From Gordonia rubripertincta (lineage in GTDB: Bacteria > Actinomycetota > Actinomycetes > Mycobacteriales > Mycobacteriaceae), in contig NZ_CP136136.1 in assembly GCF_038024875.1 (NCBI RefSeq), positions 3,038,001 through 3,102,000 of the forward strand: DNA of 64,000 bases, written 5' to 3'. Under the pieces are notes generated by a model. The model was not told the origin of the DNA and searched no databases. It was given only the letters and a program-made list of their open reading frames with translations. The position numbers and the translations under genes are program-made. Below are positions 1 through 7,883 of this stretch, piece after piece. Every line of letters begins with the position of its first letter. Position 1 is the first letter of the stretch.

Positions 1-45
1 CTCTCGGAACCCGAGGGCCACCTGGTCGAGAACGGTTTCGTTCAC
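1..45 (-). CDS. 5' end of an unidentified gene, cut by the window edge
   Basis: A GTG start at 45 runs leftward out of the window; only 15 codons are present (peptide MNETVLDQVALGFRE), too few to name a family. A strong ribosome binding site (AGGAGG on the minus strand, bases 55-50) sits four bases before the start, which is the main support for a real gene. It follows the luciferase-like gene that ends at 129 with an 83-base gap, so it may be the last visible member of the same minus-strand operon. Confidence 0.5.
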   Translation of the reverse strand, partial: MNETVLDQVALGFRE

Positions 46-128
46 CGATCCTCCTGCGTGATGTGGGGGTTGGAGTCGCTGCGGCGCCGGGGAAGGGGCC
101 GGCGCCGCAGCGATGGTCGGTCGGCGGA

Positions 129-1220
129 TCAGACCGCCGCGGGCGTCTTGGCCTTCATCTTGTGGACCTCGGGGACGACCTTCTCGCCGAAGAGCTTCAG
201 GCTCTTCTCGGCCTCGTCGAAGGGCAGACCGCCGAAGGCGAAGGCCGCGTTGGGGAGGAAGTCGCCGATGAGCTCGTGACGGTAGGCGTACTTCTCGACG
301 CACTGCTCGGGCGTGCCGTAGATGTTCGCCTCGACGTAGGCGTCGGCCGCGGCCTCCATGCCTGCCTCGCGGATCATGTCCGCACCCGCCTGGTAGGTCT
401 CGTAGCCCTTGGTCTCACGCCAGTGCTTGCCGGCGAAGTCGTAGTGCTTGATGACCGACAGGAAGTAGCGGTTGATGTGCTCGTAGGCCAGACGACGGGC
501 TTCCTCTTCGTCCTCGTGGCAGATGACGAAGTCCTGGATGACCGGCGGGCCGGGCTCGACGCCCTGGGCGTCGCGGAACATCTGCTTCCAGCCGTTGATC
601 GCCTCGGCATGCTGCTCGAACGGGAACTGCATGAAGGTCATCATCTGGACGCCGAGGTCGGCGACCACCGGAACCGAGTCGGGCGACATCGCCGCGGCGA
701 AAAGTCGTCCATCCCAGGAGGTGTTCGGGTTCGGAGCCGGCCGCAGGGCGATCTCCTTCTGCGGGTACATCGGGCCGTCGCCGGAGACGACGCCGGTGCG
801 GAGTCCGCGCAGCACCATCTCGGCAGCCTCGTTGAAGCGGGGACGGGCCTCGTCCATGGGGATGCCGAAGGCCTCGTACTCCATCTTCGCCAGGCCGCGA
901 CCCATGCCGAGAAGTACACGGCCACCGGACATCTGGTCCAGCATGATGGCCTTCTCCACGACGCGCAACGGATCGTTCCACGGCAGGATCGTGGCGCCGA
1001 TGCCGAGCTTGACCTTCGAGGTGCGGCCGGCGAGGTAGGACAGGATCGCGAAGTTGTCCGGGCACATCGAGTAGTCGTCGAAGTGGTGCTCCGCCGACCA
1101 GACCGAGTCGAAACCGGCCTTCTCGGCCAGTACGCCGAGCTCGAGGTCGCGCAGGAAGACCTCTTCGTCACTCACGTTCTCGTGGTAGTTCTGGAAGACG
1201 AGAAGTACGCCGACATCCAT
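129..1220 (-). CDS. Luciferase-like (LLM class) flavin/F420-dependent oxidoreductase A
   Basis: The 363-residue protein belongs to the bacterial luciferase-like superfamily, which uses FMNH2 or F420 to oxidise or reduce small organic substrates in the cytoplasm. The N-terminus (MDVGVLLVFQNY), the segment GFDSVWSAEHHFDDYS and the segment GGRVLLGMGRGLAKMEYEAFG are typical of the TIM-barrel fold, and length is normal. The ATG at 1220 is chosen because AAGGAG lies eight bases upstream; the reading frame stays open further upstream but has no better start. It lies just after the SnoaL-like gene in a minus-strand operon that holds two more LLM enzymes. No flavin reductase is encoded nearby, so reduced cofactor must come from elsewhere. 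The substrate cannot be told. Confidence 0.9.
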   Translation of the reverse strand: MDVGVLLVFQNYHENVSDEEVFLRDLELGVLAEKAGFDSVWSAEHHFDDYSMCPDNFAILSYLAGRTSKVKLGIGATILPWNDPLRVVEKAIMLDQMSGGRVLLGMGRGLAKMEYEAFGIPMDEARPRFNEAAEMVLRGLRTGVVSGDGPMYPQKEIALRPAPNPNTSWDGRLFAAAMSPDSVPVVADLGVQMMTFMQFPFEQHAEAINGWKQMFRDAQGVEPGPPVIQDFVICHEDEEEARRLAYEHINRYFLSVIKHYDFAGKHWRETKGYETYQAGADMIREAGMEAAADAYVEANIYGTPEQCVEKYAYRHELIGDFLPNAAFAFGGLPFDEAEKSLKLFGEKVVPEVHKMKAKTPAAV

Positions 1221-1294
1221 TGCATTGACTCCTTGGTTCAAAAGGGTTGGGGAATAAGGGGTTCGGGGGTGTTGCGAATTCCGAGGGGGAGTTC

Positions 1295-1717
1295 TCAGCC
1301 GAGGAAGACCGCGCGGGTGTGCTCGGTGTCCAGGAACTCCTTGACCTCGTGGATCTTTCCGTCGCGGACCACGAAGACGAAGTGGTAGAGGTTGTTGTAG
1401 ACCTTGCCGTTGTTCATCTCCGAGTACGACTCGGTCTCGACCGCCACGCGTTCTCCCTCGGCGGTGAAGGCGAGCGGGGTGAGCGCGATGGCGCCGGTCT
1501 TGGTGGTGGCGGAGAGGCCGGCCAGCATGGCGCCGAACTCCTCTTTGTTCTTGGTTCCGGAGATACCGTCGATCTCCCCGCCCACCCACCAGGTGGCCGT
1601 CGGCGCCAGGAAGGACAGGATGGCGTCCACGTCGCCGCGGGAGAACACCTCCATGAACTCCGCGACCAGAGCCTTGTTCTGCTGCTCCGTGCTGACGCTT
1701 GCTGTACTGGTTGACAC
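1295..1717 (-). CDS. SnoaL-like / nuclear transport factor 2-fold protein
   Basis: This 140-residue protein has the cone-shaped alpha+beta NTF2/SnoaL pattern: an N-terminal helix (KALVAEFMEVFSRGDVDAIL), then FLAPTATWWVGG and a run of strands ending in GKIHEVKEFLDTEH. Family members are small cyclases, isomerases, dehydratases or limonene-epoxide-hydrolase-like enzymes, but many have no known activity. The GTG at 1717 has AAGGAGG seven bases upstream, which fixes the start. It sits 74 bases before LLM A and 149 bases after the SDR gene, so it may begin a sub-operon with its own promoter (see 1778-1842). A role on an intermediate of the LLM pathway is inference. Confidence 0.82.
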   Translation of the reverse strand: MSTSTASVSTEQQNKALVAEFMEVFSRGDVDAILSFLAPTATWWVGGEIDGISGTKNKEEFGAMLAGLSATTKTGAIALTPLAFTAEGERVAVETESYSEMNNGKVYNNLYHFVFVVRDGKIHEVKEFLDTEHTRAVFLG

Positions 1718-1777
1718 CGATTGGCCTCCTTCTGACCGTCACCCTCCGAGGAAGGCGAGAAACTGTGTGCAACAACG

Positions 1778-1842
1778 ACGTTATTGGTCGCTGTGGCGTG
1801 AGTCACCCTCGCTTTTCGCGCCCCTTGTGGGTTGTCACAACC
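1778..1842 (-). promoter_or_regulatory. Candidate internal promoter and 13-bp palindrome before the SnoaL-like gene
   Basis: In the gap between the SDR and SnoaL-like genes the minus strand carries TAACGT (1783-1778) as a TANNNT -10 element and GGTGAC (1807-1802) as a possible -35, 18 bases apart. Upstream, 1830-1842 reads GGTTGTCACAACC, a perfect palindrome around a central C, suitable as a regulator site. Both elements are seen; their function is inferred. Confidence 0.35.
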
Positions 1843-1866
1843 GTGCCGAGGCGGCCCGACGCCACG

Positions 1867-2598
1867 TCACCGACCGCCGCCGCTGAAGGTGTTCATCAGT
1901 CCACCGTCGACGGGCACGATGGCGCCGTACATGTAGGTGGACAGAGCGACATCGACGATGACCTGCGCGATCTCCTCCGGCCGGCCGGTCCGCCCGGCGG
2001 GGATGGACGACACGACGCGTGCCCGAGCCCGGTCGCTGAGTCCGGAGGTCATGTCGGTATCCACAAAACCGGGGATGACCAGGTTGACCCGGATGTCGCG
2101 GGGGGCGAGTTCCGCGGCGAGGACCTGCGTCAGACCGCTGAGACCGGCCTTCGCCGAGCCGTAGGCGACGTCGCCCGGGAATCCCCGAAAGCCAACCACC
2201 GCACCGACATTCACGATCGACGAACCCGGTTCGAGGATCGGGACCGTGGCCTTGCACATCTCGAAGGCGCCGGTGAGGTTGGTGGTCAGCACAAGATCCC
2301 AGTCCTCGCGACTCAGATCGTCGACCCGTCCACCGCGGTGCACGCCGGCGACGTTGATCAGGCCGTGGGCGCCGCCGTACTCCTCCTTGACGGTGGCCAG
2401 TGCGCGGGCCACCGACGAGGAGTCGGTGATGTCGGTCTTCAGCTCCAGGACCTGTGCCGGCCTGGTGAACGGCGTGGTCGCCACGCCGCGTGCCAGGGAA
2501 ACGACGGAATCGCCTCGGGCCGTGATGTTCTCGACGACGGACCGGCCGATGCCGCGCGACCCGCCGGTCACGATCCAGACCCGGGGTCGGGTGCTCAT
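1867..2598 (-). CDS. Short-chain dehydrogenase/reductase (SDR)
   Basis: A 243-residue classical SDR that would oxidise an alcohol or reduce a ketone with NAD(P). Visible motifs are the cofactor loop TGGSRGIG near residue 12, NVAG around residue 80, and the catalytic YxxxK as YGSAK, followed by IRVNLVIPGFVDTDM. It uses FabG-like architecture and full length. Its ATG overlaps the stop of the upstream alpha/beta hydrolase by four bases (ATGA), so the two are translationally coupled. Within the LLM operon it probably handles an alcohol/ketone step; substrate unknown. Confidence 0.88.
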   Translation of the reverse strand: MSTRPRVWIVTGGSRGIGRSVVENITARGDSVVSLARGVATTPFTRPAQVLELKTDITDSSSVARALATVKEEYGGAHGLINVAGVHRGGRVDDLSREDWDLVLTTNLTGAFEMCKATVPILEPGSSIVNVGAVVGFRGFPGDVAYGSAKAGLSGLTQVLAAELAPRDIRVNLVIPGFVDTDMTSGLSDRARARVVSSIPAGRTGRPEEIAQVIVDVALSTYMYGAIVPVDGGLMNTFSGGGR

Positions 2599-3416
2599 GA
2601 CTTCAGGAAACCGGTCAGTTCGGCGAGGTAGCGGTCCCGGTCCTCGAGGAACGGGGCATGACCGCAGGCGTCGAACGGGACGAGACGAGCACGGGAGTTG
2701 AGTTCGAGGACGGCCTCGGCCCCGGCGAACGGGACGAAGGCGTCGTCCCGGCCGTGCAGGAGCAGGATCGGGATGTCGAGCCCGCCGAGCTCCTTGCGCA
2801 GGTCGGTACGGGCGAGGTCGCGCAGCGAATCGTCCCCGGCCGGGCCCATCTCCAGGAACATCCCCCAGATCCAGTCCAGGACATCCGAACTCGGAGGAGT
2901 CGCGCAGACCGCGCCGGCCACGCCGCGGAAGGTGTCGGCGCGGTTGGCGGCGGCACCGGCGAGGACTCCCTCGACGTCTTCGGAAGAGCCGCCATAGGGC
3001 CAGTCGTCGGTCGCGGTGTAGCGCGGCGACGCGCCGCCGGTCAGGACCAGGCCGCCGGCACGCGAGCCGAGGGCCGACGCGGCGGCCGTGGCGACGGCTC
3101 CGCCGAGAGACCAGCCGTTGATGACGGGAGACTCGAGGCCGAGGTGCTCGACCACCTTGACCACGTCGTCGGCCAGGGCCGCGATCGAGACGTCCTCGAA
3201 GTCCTTGTCGGAGCGGCCACATGCGCGCAGATCGACGAGCACGACCTCGTGCCCCGCGGCCTTGAGCGCGGGGGCGGTGGTGTCCCAGCAGCGGGTGTTG
3301 GCGCCCCAGCAGCGGGTGTTGGCGCCCCAGCCGTGGATCAGCACGACGGGGCGTGCGTCCCCACGGTGGTGCTCGAAGTAGATCCGGCGATCGTTCTCAA
3401 CCGCGAGATAGCTCAT
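2595..3416 (-). CDS. Alpha/beta hydrolase with a duplicated heptapeptide by the oxyanion hole
   Basis: A 273-residue alpha/beta-hydrolase fold protein. The nucleophile elbow is GWSLG with Ser near residue 103, the acid lies in LHGRDDAFVP and the histidine in ACGHAPFLEDRD, so the triad is complete. After the oxyanion-hole motif HGW (residues 28-30) the heptapeptide GANTRCW occurs twice in a row (31-37 and 38-44), encoded by an exact 21-bp tandem repeat; one copy is what relatives normally have at this point. The ATG at 3416 is chosen for AAGGAG six bases upstream. It overlaps LLM B by 20 bases and the SDR by four. A lactone or ester hydrolase acting after an LLM-type Baeyer-Villiger step is plausible but inferred. 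Confidence 0.87.
   Translation of the reverse strand: MSYLAVENDRRIYFEHHRGDARPVVLIHGWGANTRCWGANTRCWDTTAPALKAAGHEVVLVDLRACGRSDKDFEDVSIAALADDVVKVVEHLGLESPVINGWSLGGAVATAAASALGSRAGGLVLTGGASPRYTATDDWPYGGSSEDVEGVLAGAAANRADTFRGVAGAVCATPPSSDVLDWIWGMFLEMGPAGDDSLRDLARTDLRKELGGLDIPILLLHGRDDAFVPFAGAEAVLELNSRARLVPFDACGHAPFLEDRDRYLAELTGFLKS
3284..3331 (-). repeat. 21-bp perfect tandem duplication inside the alpha/beta hydrolase
   Basis: The bases follow an exact 21-base period for 48 bases: two full identical units at 3284-3304 and 3305-3325 and six bases of a third. The duplication is in frame and repeats GANTRCW immediately after the HGW oxyanion motif. Perfect identity suggests a recent slippage event or an assembly artefact. 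Confidence 0.95.
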
Positions 3417-4572
3417 GGACTTCTCCTTCATCGTCGAACTCGATTTCGAAAAATTTGTCGGTGTGGGTGGGTTCCTCGTGCCGCAGGGCACGGGGGACGA
3501 GTGGTGGGGCGTCGGCGAAATGCGGGATGACGTGCTCGGCGAGGAGCTCCATCGACCGCACGACGTCGTCGTGGGGCATGCCGCCGAACCGAAGCCAGCA
3601 GATGAGGTGGTCGAGACCCGATTCCTCGCGCAGGATCTCGATCTCGCGGATGAGTCCGTCGGGGTCGCCGACGTAGCAGATGCCGCCCTCGCGCAGGCCG
3701 GTCAACGACATCGCACCCTCGGCCGCGGCCTCCGCCAGTGCCGCGTAGCGTTCGTAGCCCGCCGGGGTCGCGGCACCTTGCGGCACCGCGGACATGACGT
3801 TGTCGAAGTACCACTCAAGACTCGGCCGGGCCCGGCGGACGGCCTCCTCGTCGTTCTCGGCGAGGTGGATCTGCCAGTTCATCGGGAAGTCGAGGGAGAG
3901 AGGATCGCGGCCGCGGTGCATCAGCGTGCGCTTGGCGTCGACGACGAAGCCGTTCAGCTCGGGCAGGGTCATCAGCGTCGGCGTCACGAGCATGTTGTGT
4001 CCGTGGTCGGCGACCAGGTCGAATGTCTCGGGACTGATCGACGCCACATAGATCGGAGGCGTCGGCTGCTGGAGGGGCGCGGGCCGGCAGTCCACGCTGT
4101 CGATGTGGAAGTGCTTGCCGTGGAACGTGTACGGCTCGCCGACCGCCTTGGTCCACAGTCCGGTGACGATCTGGAACGCCTCGTCGAAGACCTCCCGGCT
4201 GACGTCCTGCTTGTCGGCGACTCCCATCGCACGGAACTCGTGGGGCTGGTAGCCGCGTCCGACGCCGAAGTCGAGCCGGCCGCCGGAGATCACGTCGACC
4301 ATCGCGAAGTCCTCGGCGATCCGGACCGGCCAGGCGAGCGTCAGATTGCTGACCGCGATACCGATGCGCATCCGCGAGGTACGGGCCGCGATGGCCGCCG
4401 CCGCGACCTGCGGCGACGGCATCGACCCGTAGGCGCTGCCGTGGTGTTCGGCGAGCCAGACCCCGTCGAACCCGAGGCGCTCGGCGATCTCGACCTGCGA
4501 GAGCATCTCCTCGTAGGCCCGCCGAAAGTCCCGGTCCGGACTCTCCAACACGTAGAACAGGCTGAACTTCAC
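3397..4572 (-). CDS. Luciferase-like (LLM class) oxidoreductase B
   Basis: A 391-residue luciferase-like enzyme, starting MKFSLFYVLESPDRDF and containing GFDGVWLAEHHGSAYGS and GGRLDFGVGRGYQPHEFRAMG, close to the luciferase alpha-chain style of the family. It is longer than its two neighbours of the same superfamily, and the three share little beyond the fold motifs, so they look like three distinct subfamilies and not recent duplicates. The start is GTG at 4572, ten bases after the acyl-CoA ligase stop; no clear ribosome binding site is seen, so translation may depend on coupling. The 3' end overlaps the hydrolase by 20 bases. FMNH2 or F420 dependence cannot be settled from sequence. Confidence 0.9.
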   Translation of the reverse strand: MKFSLFYVLESPDRDFRRAYEEMLSQVEIAERLGFDGVWLAEHHGSAYGSMPSPQVAAAAIAARTSRMRIGIAVSNLTLAWPVRIAEDFAMVDVISGGRLDFGVGRGYQPHEFRAMGVADKQDVSREVFDEAFQIVTGLWTKAVGEPYTFHGKHFHIDSVDCRPAPLQQPTPPIYVASISPETFDLVADHGHNMLVTPTLMTLPELNGFVVDAKRTLMHRGRDPLSLDFPMNWQIHLAENDEEAVRRARPSLEWYFDNVMSAVPQGAATPAGYERYAALAEAAAEGAMSLTGLREGGICYVGDPDGLIREIEILREESGLDHLICWLRFGGMPHDDVVRSMELLAEHVIPHFADAPPLVPRALRHEEPTHTDKFFEIEFDDEGEVHELSRG

Positions 4573-4582
4573 ACTGTTGACG

Positions 4583-6229
4583 TTAGGAATCGGCGTGCGT
4601 CACGGGAACGGGAGAATCCGCGGCGGTTGTGGGTTCCCACAAGTCGGGGGTCCCGGCCGCCTGCTCGCGGAGTCGCCGTTTGTCGAGTTTTCCGACACTG
4701 GTCCGCGGGAGGGCGTCGACGGCGACGATCCGTTCGGGCACCCACCAGCGCGGGACACGCTCGGCGAGCTCGGCCCCCACCGCCTCCACGTCGAGCCCTT
4801 CGTCGCCGACCACATAGGCGACGGGACGCTCCTGCCAGCGCGGATGCGGAACGGAGACCACCGCAGCCTCGTGGACGGCGGGGTGTTCGATCAGGGCCTC
4901 CTCCAGCGCGACGGAGCTGATCCACTCGCCGCCGCTCTTGATGAGGTCCTTGGTGCGATCGACGATCGTGAGGTAGCCGTCTTCGTCGATGACACCGATG
5001 TCGCCGGTGCGCAACCAGCCGTCGTCGAACTTGTCCGGATGATCGGCACCGTAGTAACCGGTGGCGACCCACGGTCCGCGGATCAGGATCTCCCCGCGGC
5101 TGATCCCGTCGTGGGGCATGAGCCTTCCGTCGTCGTCGACGAGTTTCCACTGGAGCCCCGGGAGGAGCCGTCCCTGTTTCCGGATGTACGCCCAGCGGCG
5201 TTCCGGGTCGTCGTCGGTGGATGCCGGCGGACGGGAGAACGTCGCCATCGGTGAGATCTCGGTCATGCCCCAGCCCTGGAACACCGGGATGCCGAGTGCC
5301 TCGAGGTCGCGGATGAGGCCCAGGGTCGGCGTCGAACCGCCCAGGACCAGCGCGCGGAGGCTGCTCAGGTCGGTTCCCGCGGCCTGCGCATGGGCGAGCA
5401 GGTCCACCGCGACCGTCGGCACCATCCCGGTGTAGGTCACCCGCTCGGCGGCGATGATGTCGGCGATGTGCGCGGGTGTGGGGTGGGGTCCGGGCAGGAT
5501 CTGCGACGCCCCGGACATCAGCGCCGCGAACGGGACTCCCCACGCGTTGGCGTGGAACATCGGGACCACGAGCAGGGCGCGGTCGCGTTCGGAGATCGCA
5601 TGTCCGTCGGCCAGGCAGGCCGCCATCGTGTGCAGATACAGGGACTTGTGGGAATATCCAACACCCTTCGGCGCCCCGGTCGTACCCGATGTGTAGCAGA
5701 GCACGGCCAGCTCGTCGTCCGCGCGGGCGACCGGTGCCGCGATCGGTTCCGCGGAGGCGACCATCGAGTCCAGAGTCGTTCCCGCCGAGACGCTCTCGTC
5801 GTCGGAGTCGATCGGGATCACCGGCATGTCCGGACGCCGTTCGCGGGCGACGGACAGCAGGTGATCCAGCGAGGGATCGGCGAAGATCATCGCATCGTCG
5901 GCGTGGTCGACGATGTAGGCGATCTCGTCGGGGGAGAGCCGGATGTTGATCGTGTGCAGCACGGCTCCGGCGAGCGGCACCGCGAGGTACAGCTCCAGGT
6001 GCCGCCGATGGTTCCAGGCCAGCGTGCCGACCCGGTCGCCCGGCCGGATGCCGCTCGCGACGAGGGCGGACGCGAGCCGCAGGACCCGGTCGGCGTAGTC
6101 GCGATAGGTGTACCGGAAGACCTCGGCGCCGTCGACGTGATCGACGATTTCCCTGTCTCCGAACATGTCTCGTGCCCGGTACAGGAAGTCGGTGATCAGC
6201 AGCGGGTGGGCTGACGGACCGTGGTTCAT
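4583..6229 (-). CDS. Acyl-CoA synthetase / AMP-dependent ligase
   Basis: A 548-residue adenylate-forming enzyme that would activate a carboxylic acid as an acyl-AMP and then an acyl-CoA. The P-loop-like motif is YTSGTTGAPKGVGYSHKS, the A5 region GWGMTE, the A7 region LRTGDIG, the hinge DRTKDLIKSGGEW and the catalytic lysine region LPRTSVGKLDKR near the C-terminus. All are intact and length is typical of medium/long-chain ligases (FadD/AlkK type). The ATG at 6229 overlaps the stop of LLM C by four bases. Placement in the middle of the LLM operon suggests that the pathway makes a free acid that is passed into beta-oxidation. Confidence 0.92.
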   Translation of the reverse strand: MNHGPSAHPLLITDFLYRARDMFGDREIVDHVDGAEVFRYTYRDYADRVLRLASALVASGIRPGDRVGTLAWNHRRHLELYLAVPLAGAVLHTINIRLSPDEIAYIVDHADDAMIFADPSLDHLLSVARERRPDMPVIPIDSDDESVSAGTTLDSMVASAEPIAAPVARADDELAVLCYTSGTTGAPKGVGYSHKSLYLHTMAACLADGHAISERDRALLVVPMFHANAWGVPFAALMSGASQILPGPHPTPAHIADIIAAERVTYTGMVPTVAVDLLAHAQAAGTDLSSLRALVLGGSTPTLGLIRDLEALGIPVFQGWGMTEISPMATFSRPPASTDDDPERRWAYIRKQGRLLPGLQWKLVDDDGRLMPHDGISRGEILIRGPWVATGYYGADHPDKFDDGWLRTGDIGVIDEDGYLTIVDRTKDLIKSGGEWISSVALEEALIEHPAVHEAAVVSVPHPRWQERPVAYVVGDEGLDVEAVGAELAERVPRWWVPERIVAVDALPRTSVGKLDKRRLREQAAGTPDLWEPTTAADSPVPVTHADS

Positions 6230-7260
6230 GCAGGGACCTCCACGGACGATCGCGCGGCCAGACGGGCCCGGACCTCCGGAACGACCTTGCCGGCGAGGAG
6301 CTCGATGCGAGCGCTGCCGCTGTCGATGGCTTCGCCGGGCAGCTGCGCCCAGAAGTGCACGTCCTCGATCTGCGGGGTGGCCGTCAGCAGTTCGGTGAGT
6401 TCGTCGACGGCGGTGGCCGGATCCCAGAGGGTGAACGAGCCGGCGTCGACGAGCTGACCCGGGTCGGTGAACTGGGGGATCGGCCCGAACGCGCCCATCT
6501 CGATGTACTTGTTGATCTGGTAGAGCGCGTGGGTGCCGATGCGCGACCACTCCCGCTCGGGGTCGTCGGCGATGATCGTCCATTGCCCGGCGAAGATCCG
6601 GCCCTCGTCCCGGTTCCGGCCGAGACGGTCGAGCGCGTCCAGGTAGGACGCGTGGTGGGCGTTCTGGGTGCTGAGGAAACCGTCGCCGATGCGGGCAGCA
6701 CGTTCGATCGCCGGATCGGCCATCGCGCCGACCAGGATGTCGGGGACGGTCTCGGGGGTGGGGGTGACGGGCAGAGCGGGCTTGCGCAGACGCTTGCCGT
6801 CGAACGGCTCGGCCGATCCGGACCAGCAGCGGCGCACGATCTCCACGCCCTCCTCGAGCAGACTCGGGCGGTTGATCAGCCGTCGTCCGAAGGCCTCGAA
6901 CTCCGGCTCCCAGTAGCCCTGGCCGACACCGAGTGAGAAACGTCCGCCGGTCAGCAGGGACAGCGTGGCCGAGTCCTCGGCGAGGCGGATCGGGTTGTGC
7001 AGCGGCGACACCACGAGATTGGTACCGATCCGCATCGTCGTCGTCCGGTTGCCGATCGCGGAGGCGAGCAGGAACGGCGACGGCGTGTATCCGTCCTCCA
7101 TGAAGTGGTGCTCGGTCAACCAGACCGAGTCGAGGCCGATCGACTCCGCCCAGGCGATCTGGTCGAGCGTCGCGCGGTAGAAGTCGCCGAACCCGCGCGA
7201 GTTCCCGGGCGGGTTGCGGAAGTCGTACCAGAGTCCGAAGCTGACGTCCGACGTACTCAT
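6226..7260 (-). CDS. Luciferase-like (LLM class) oxidoreductase C, first gene of the operon
   Basis: A 344-residue luciferase-like oxidoreductase with GLDSVWLTEHHFMEDGYTPSP and GGRFSLGVGQGYWEPEFEAFG. It is the promoter-proximal gene of a tightly packed minus-strand operon (LLM C, ligase, LLM B, hydrolase, SDR, then SnoaL-like and LLM A). The ATG at 7260 has AAAGGA seven bases upstream. The upstream region is shared divergently with the gene starting at 7521 and carries an inverted repeat next to the ribosome binding site. Substrate unknown; F420 or FMN could be the cofactor. Confidence 0.9.
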   Translation of the reverse strand: MSTSDVSFGLWYDFRNPPGNSRGFGDFYRATLDQIAWAESIGLDSVWLTEHHFMEDGYTPSPFLLASAIGNRTTTMRIGTNLVVSPLHNPIRLAEDSATLSLLTGGRFSLGVGQGYWEPEFEAFGRRLINRPSLLEEGVEIVRRCWSGSAEPFDGKRLRKPALPVTPTPETVPDILVGAMADPAIERAARIGDGFLSTQNAHHASYLDALDRLGRNRDEGRIFAGQWTIIADDPEREWSRIGTHALYQINKYIEMGAFGPIPQFTDPGQLVDAGSFTLWDPATAVDELTELLTATPQIEDVHFWAQLPGEAIDSGSARIELLAGKVVPEVRARLAARSSVEVPA

Positions 7261-7520
7261 TGCATGGTCCTTTCACCGACGGTGTGGTCGGTGTCACTCT
7301 CGGTGAAGATTGTGACGACCGGAAGGTACCGGTGGCGGGGTCGTTGTCGGAAATCCCAAGGACCGCCGATGCCTGTTCTGCGACGGATGGAACCGGGTAC
7401 GGCTTTTGTGCGTCCAAGTTGGCAGGTCGCCGGGCCGGACGGCGGCACCCGGGATGGGTACGATCTCCGCATCGTCCGCGGCCGGGAGGATCGCGGGCAG
7501 GGGATGGACGGGGGTGAGCA
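7261..7520. promoter_or_regulatory. Divergent control region of the LLM operon with an inverted repeat
   Basis: This 260-base gap separates LLM C (minus) from the EspC-like gene (plus). CACCGAC (7274-7280) and GTCGGTG (7287-7293) form a perfect seven-base inverted repeat with a six-base loop directly upstream of the LLM C ribosome binding site (7268-7273). A second, wider pair GTCAC (7293-7297) / GTGAC (7312-7316) follows. Either could be an operator; no confident -35/-10 pair was assigned. Confidence 0.35.
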
Positions 7521-7883
7521 GTGGACGGCATCGAGCCGAACCGCATCGCGATGGACGCCGATCAGGTAGCCGCGGTCGCGGCCTACTACCGGCGTTCGTC
7601 GCTGGTCCTCGCCGCCGTCGCCGACGACCTCGCCGCACACGACTTCGGCCGGTGGGCGCGCACCGATGCCGGCCCCGACGCGGCGTCCTCGCTGGGACCG
7701 TCCGCCGCGACCTATGCCGAGTTGAGCGCCTCGCTGTCCGCCCGCCTCCGGTCGCAGTCACGGGCCGCGGCCGTACTCGCACAGAATCTTCGCGCCTCCG
7801 CGATCGGCATGACCGCCGGTGATGCGCAGGCTGCGGGCCAGATCTCGCATGCGACACCGGCGGCCGAGGCGGCTCCGAGATGA
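7521..7883 (+). CDS. Small helical protein resembling EspC-type ESX secretion targets
   Basis: A 120-residue, Ala-rich, mainly helical protein starting from GTG at 7521, with a G-rich stretch (GGGGGTGA) a few bases upstream. The pattern (MDADQVAAVAAYYRRSSLVL, a break at HDFGRWARTDAG, then a long second amphipathic helix YAELSASLSARLRSQSRAAA) resembles the helix-turn-helix layout of the EspC/DUF2580 family of type VII secretion targets. There is no signal peptide, and I do not see a clear WXG or YxxxD/E signal, so the family call is tentative. An internal ATG at 7551 is an alternative start but has no ribosome binding site. It overlaps the next gene by four bases (ATGA). Confidence 0.6.
   Translation: MDGIEPNRIAMDADQVAAVAAYYRRSSLVLAAVADDLAAHDFGRWARTDAGPDAASSLGPSAATYAELSASLSARLRSQSRAAAVLAQNLRASAIGMTAGDAQAAGQISHATPAAEAAPR

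Noticed and set aside
1221..1775. Long N-terminal extension of LLM A up to 1775
   Set aside because: The extension overlaps the SnoaL-like gene in another frame and has no similarity to the family; ATG 1220 has a good ribosome binding site.
6230..7546. Extension of the acyl-CoA ligase frame up to 7546
   Set aside because: It is a shadow of LLM C. ATG 6229 gives the normal ligase N-terminus and couples to the LLM C stop.
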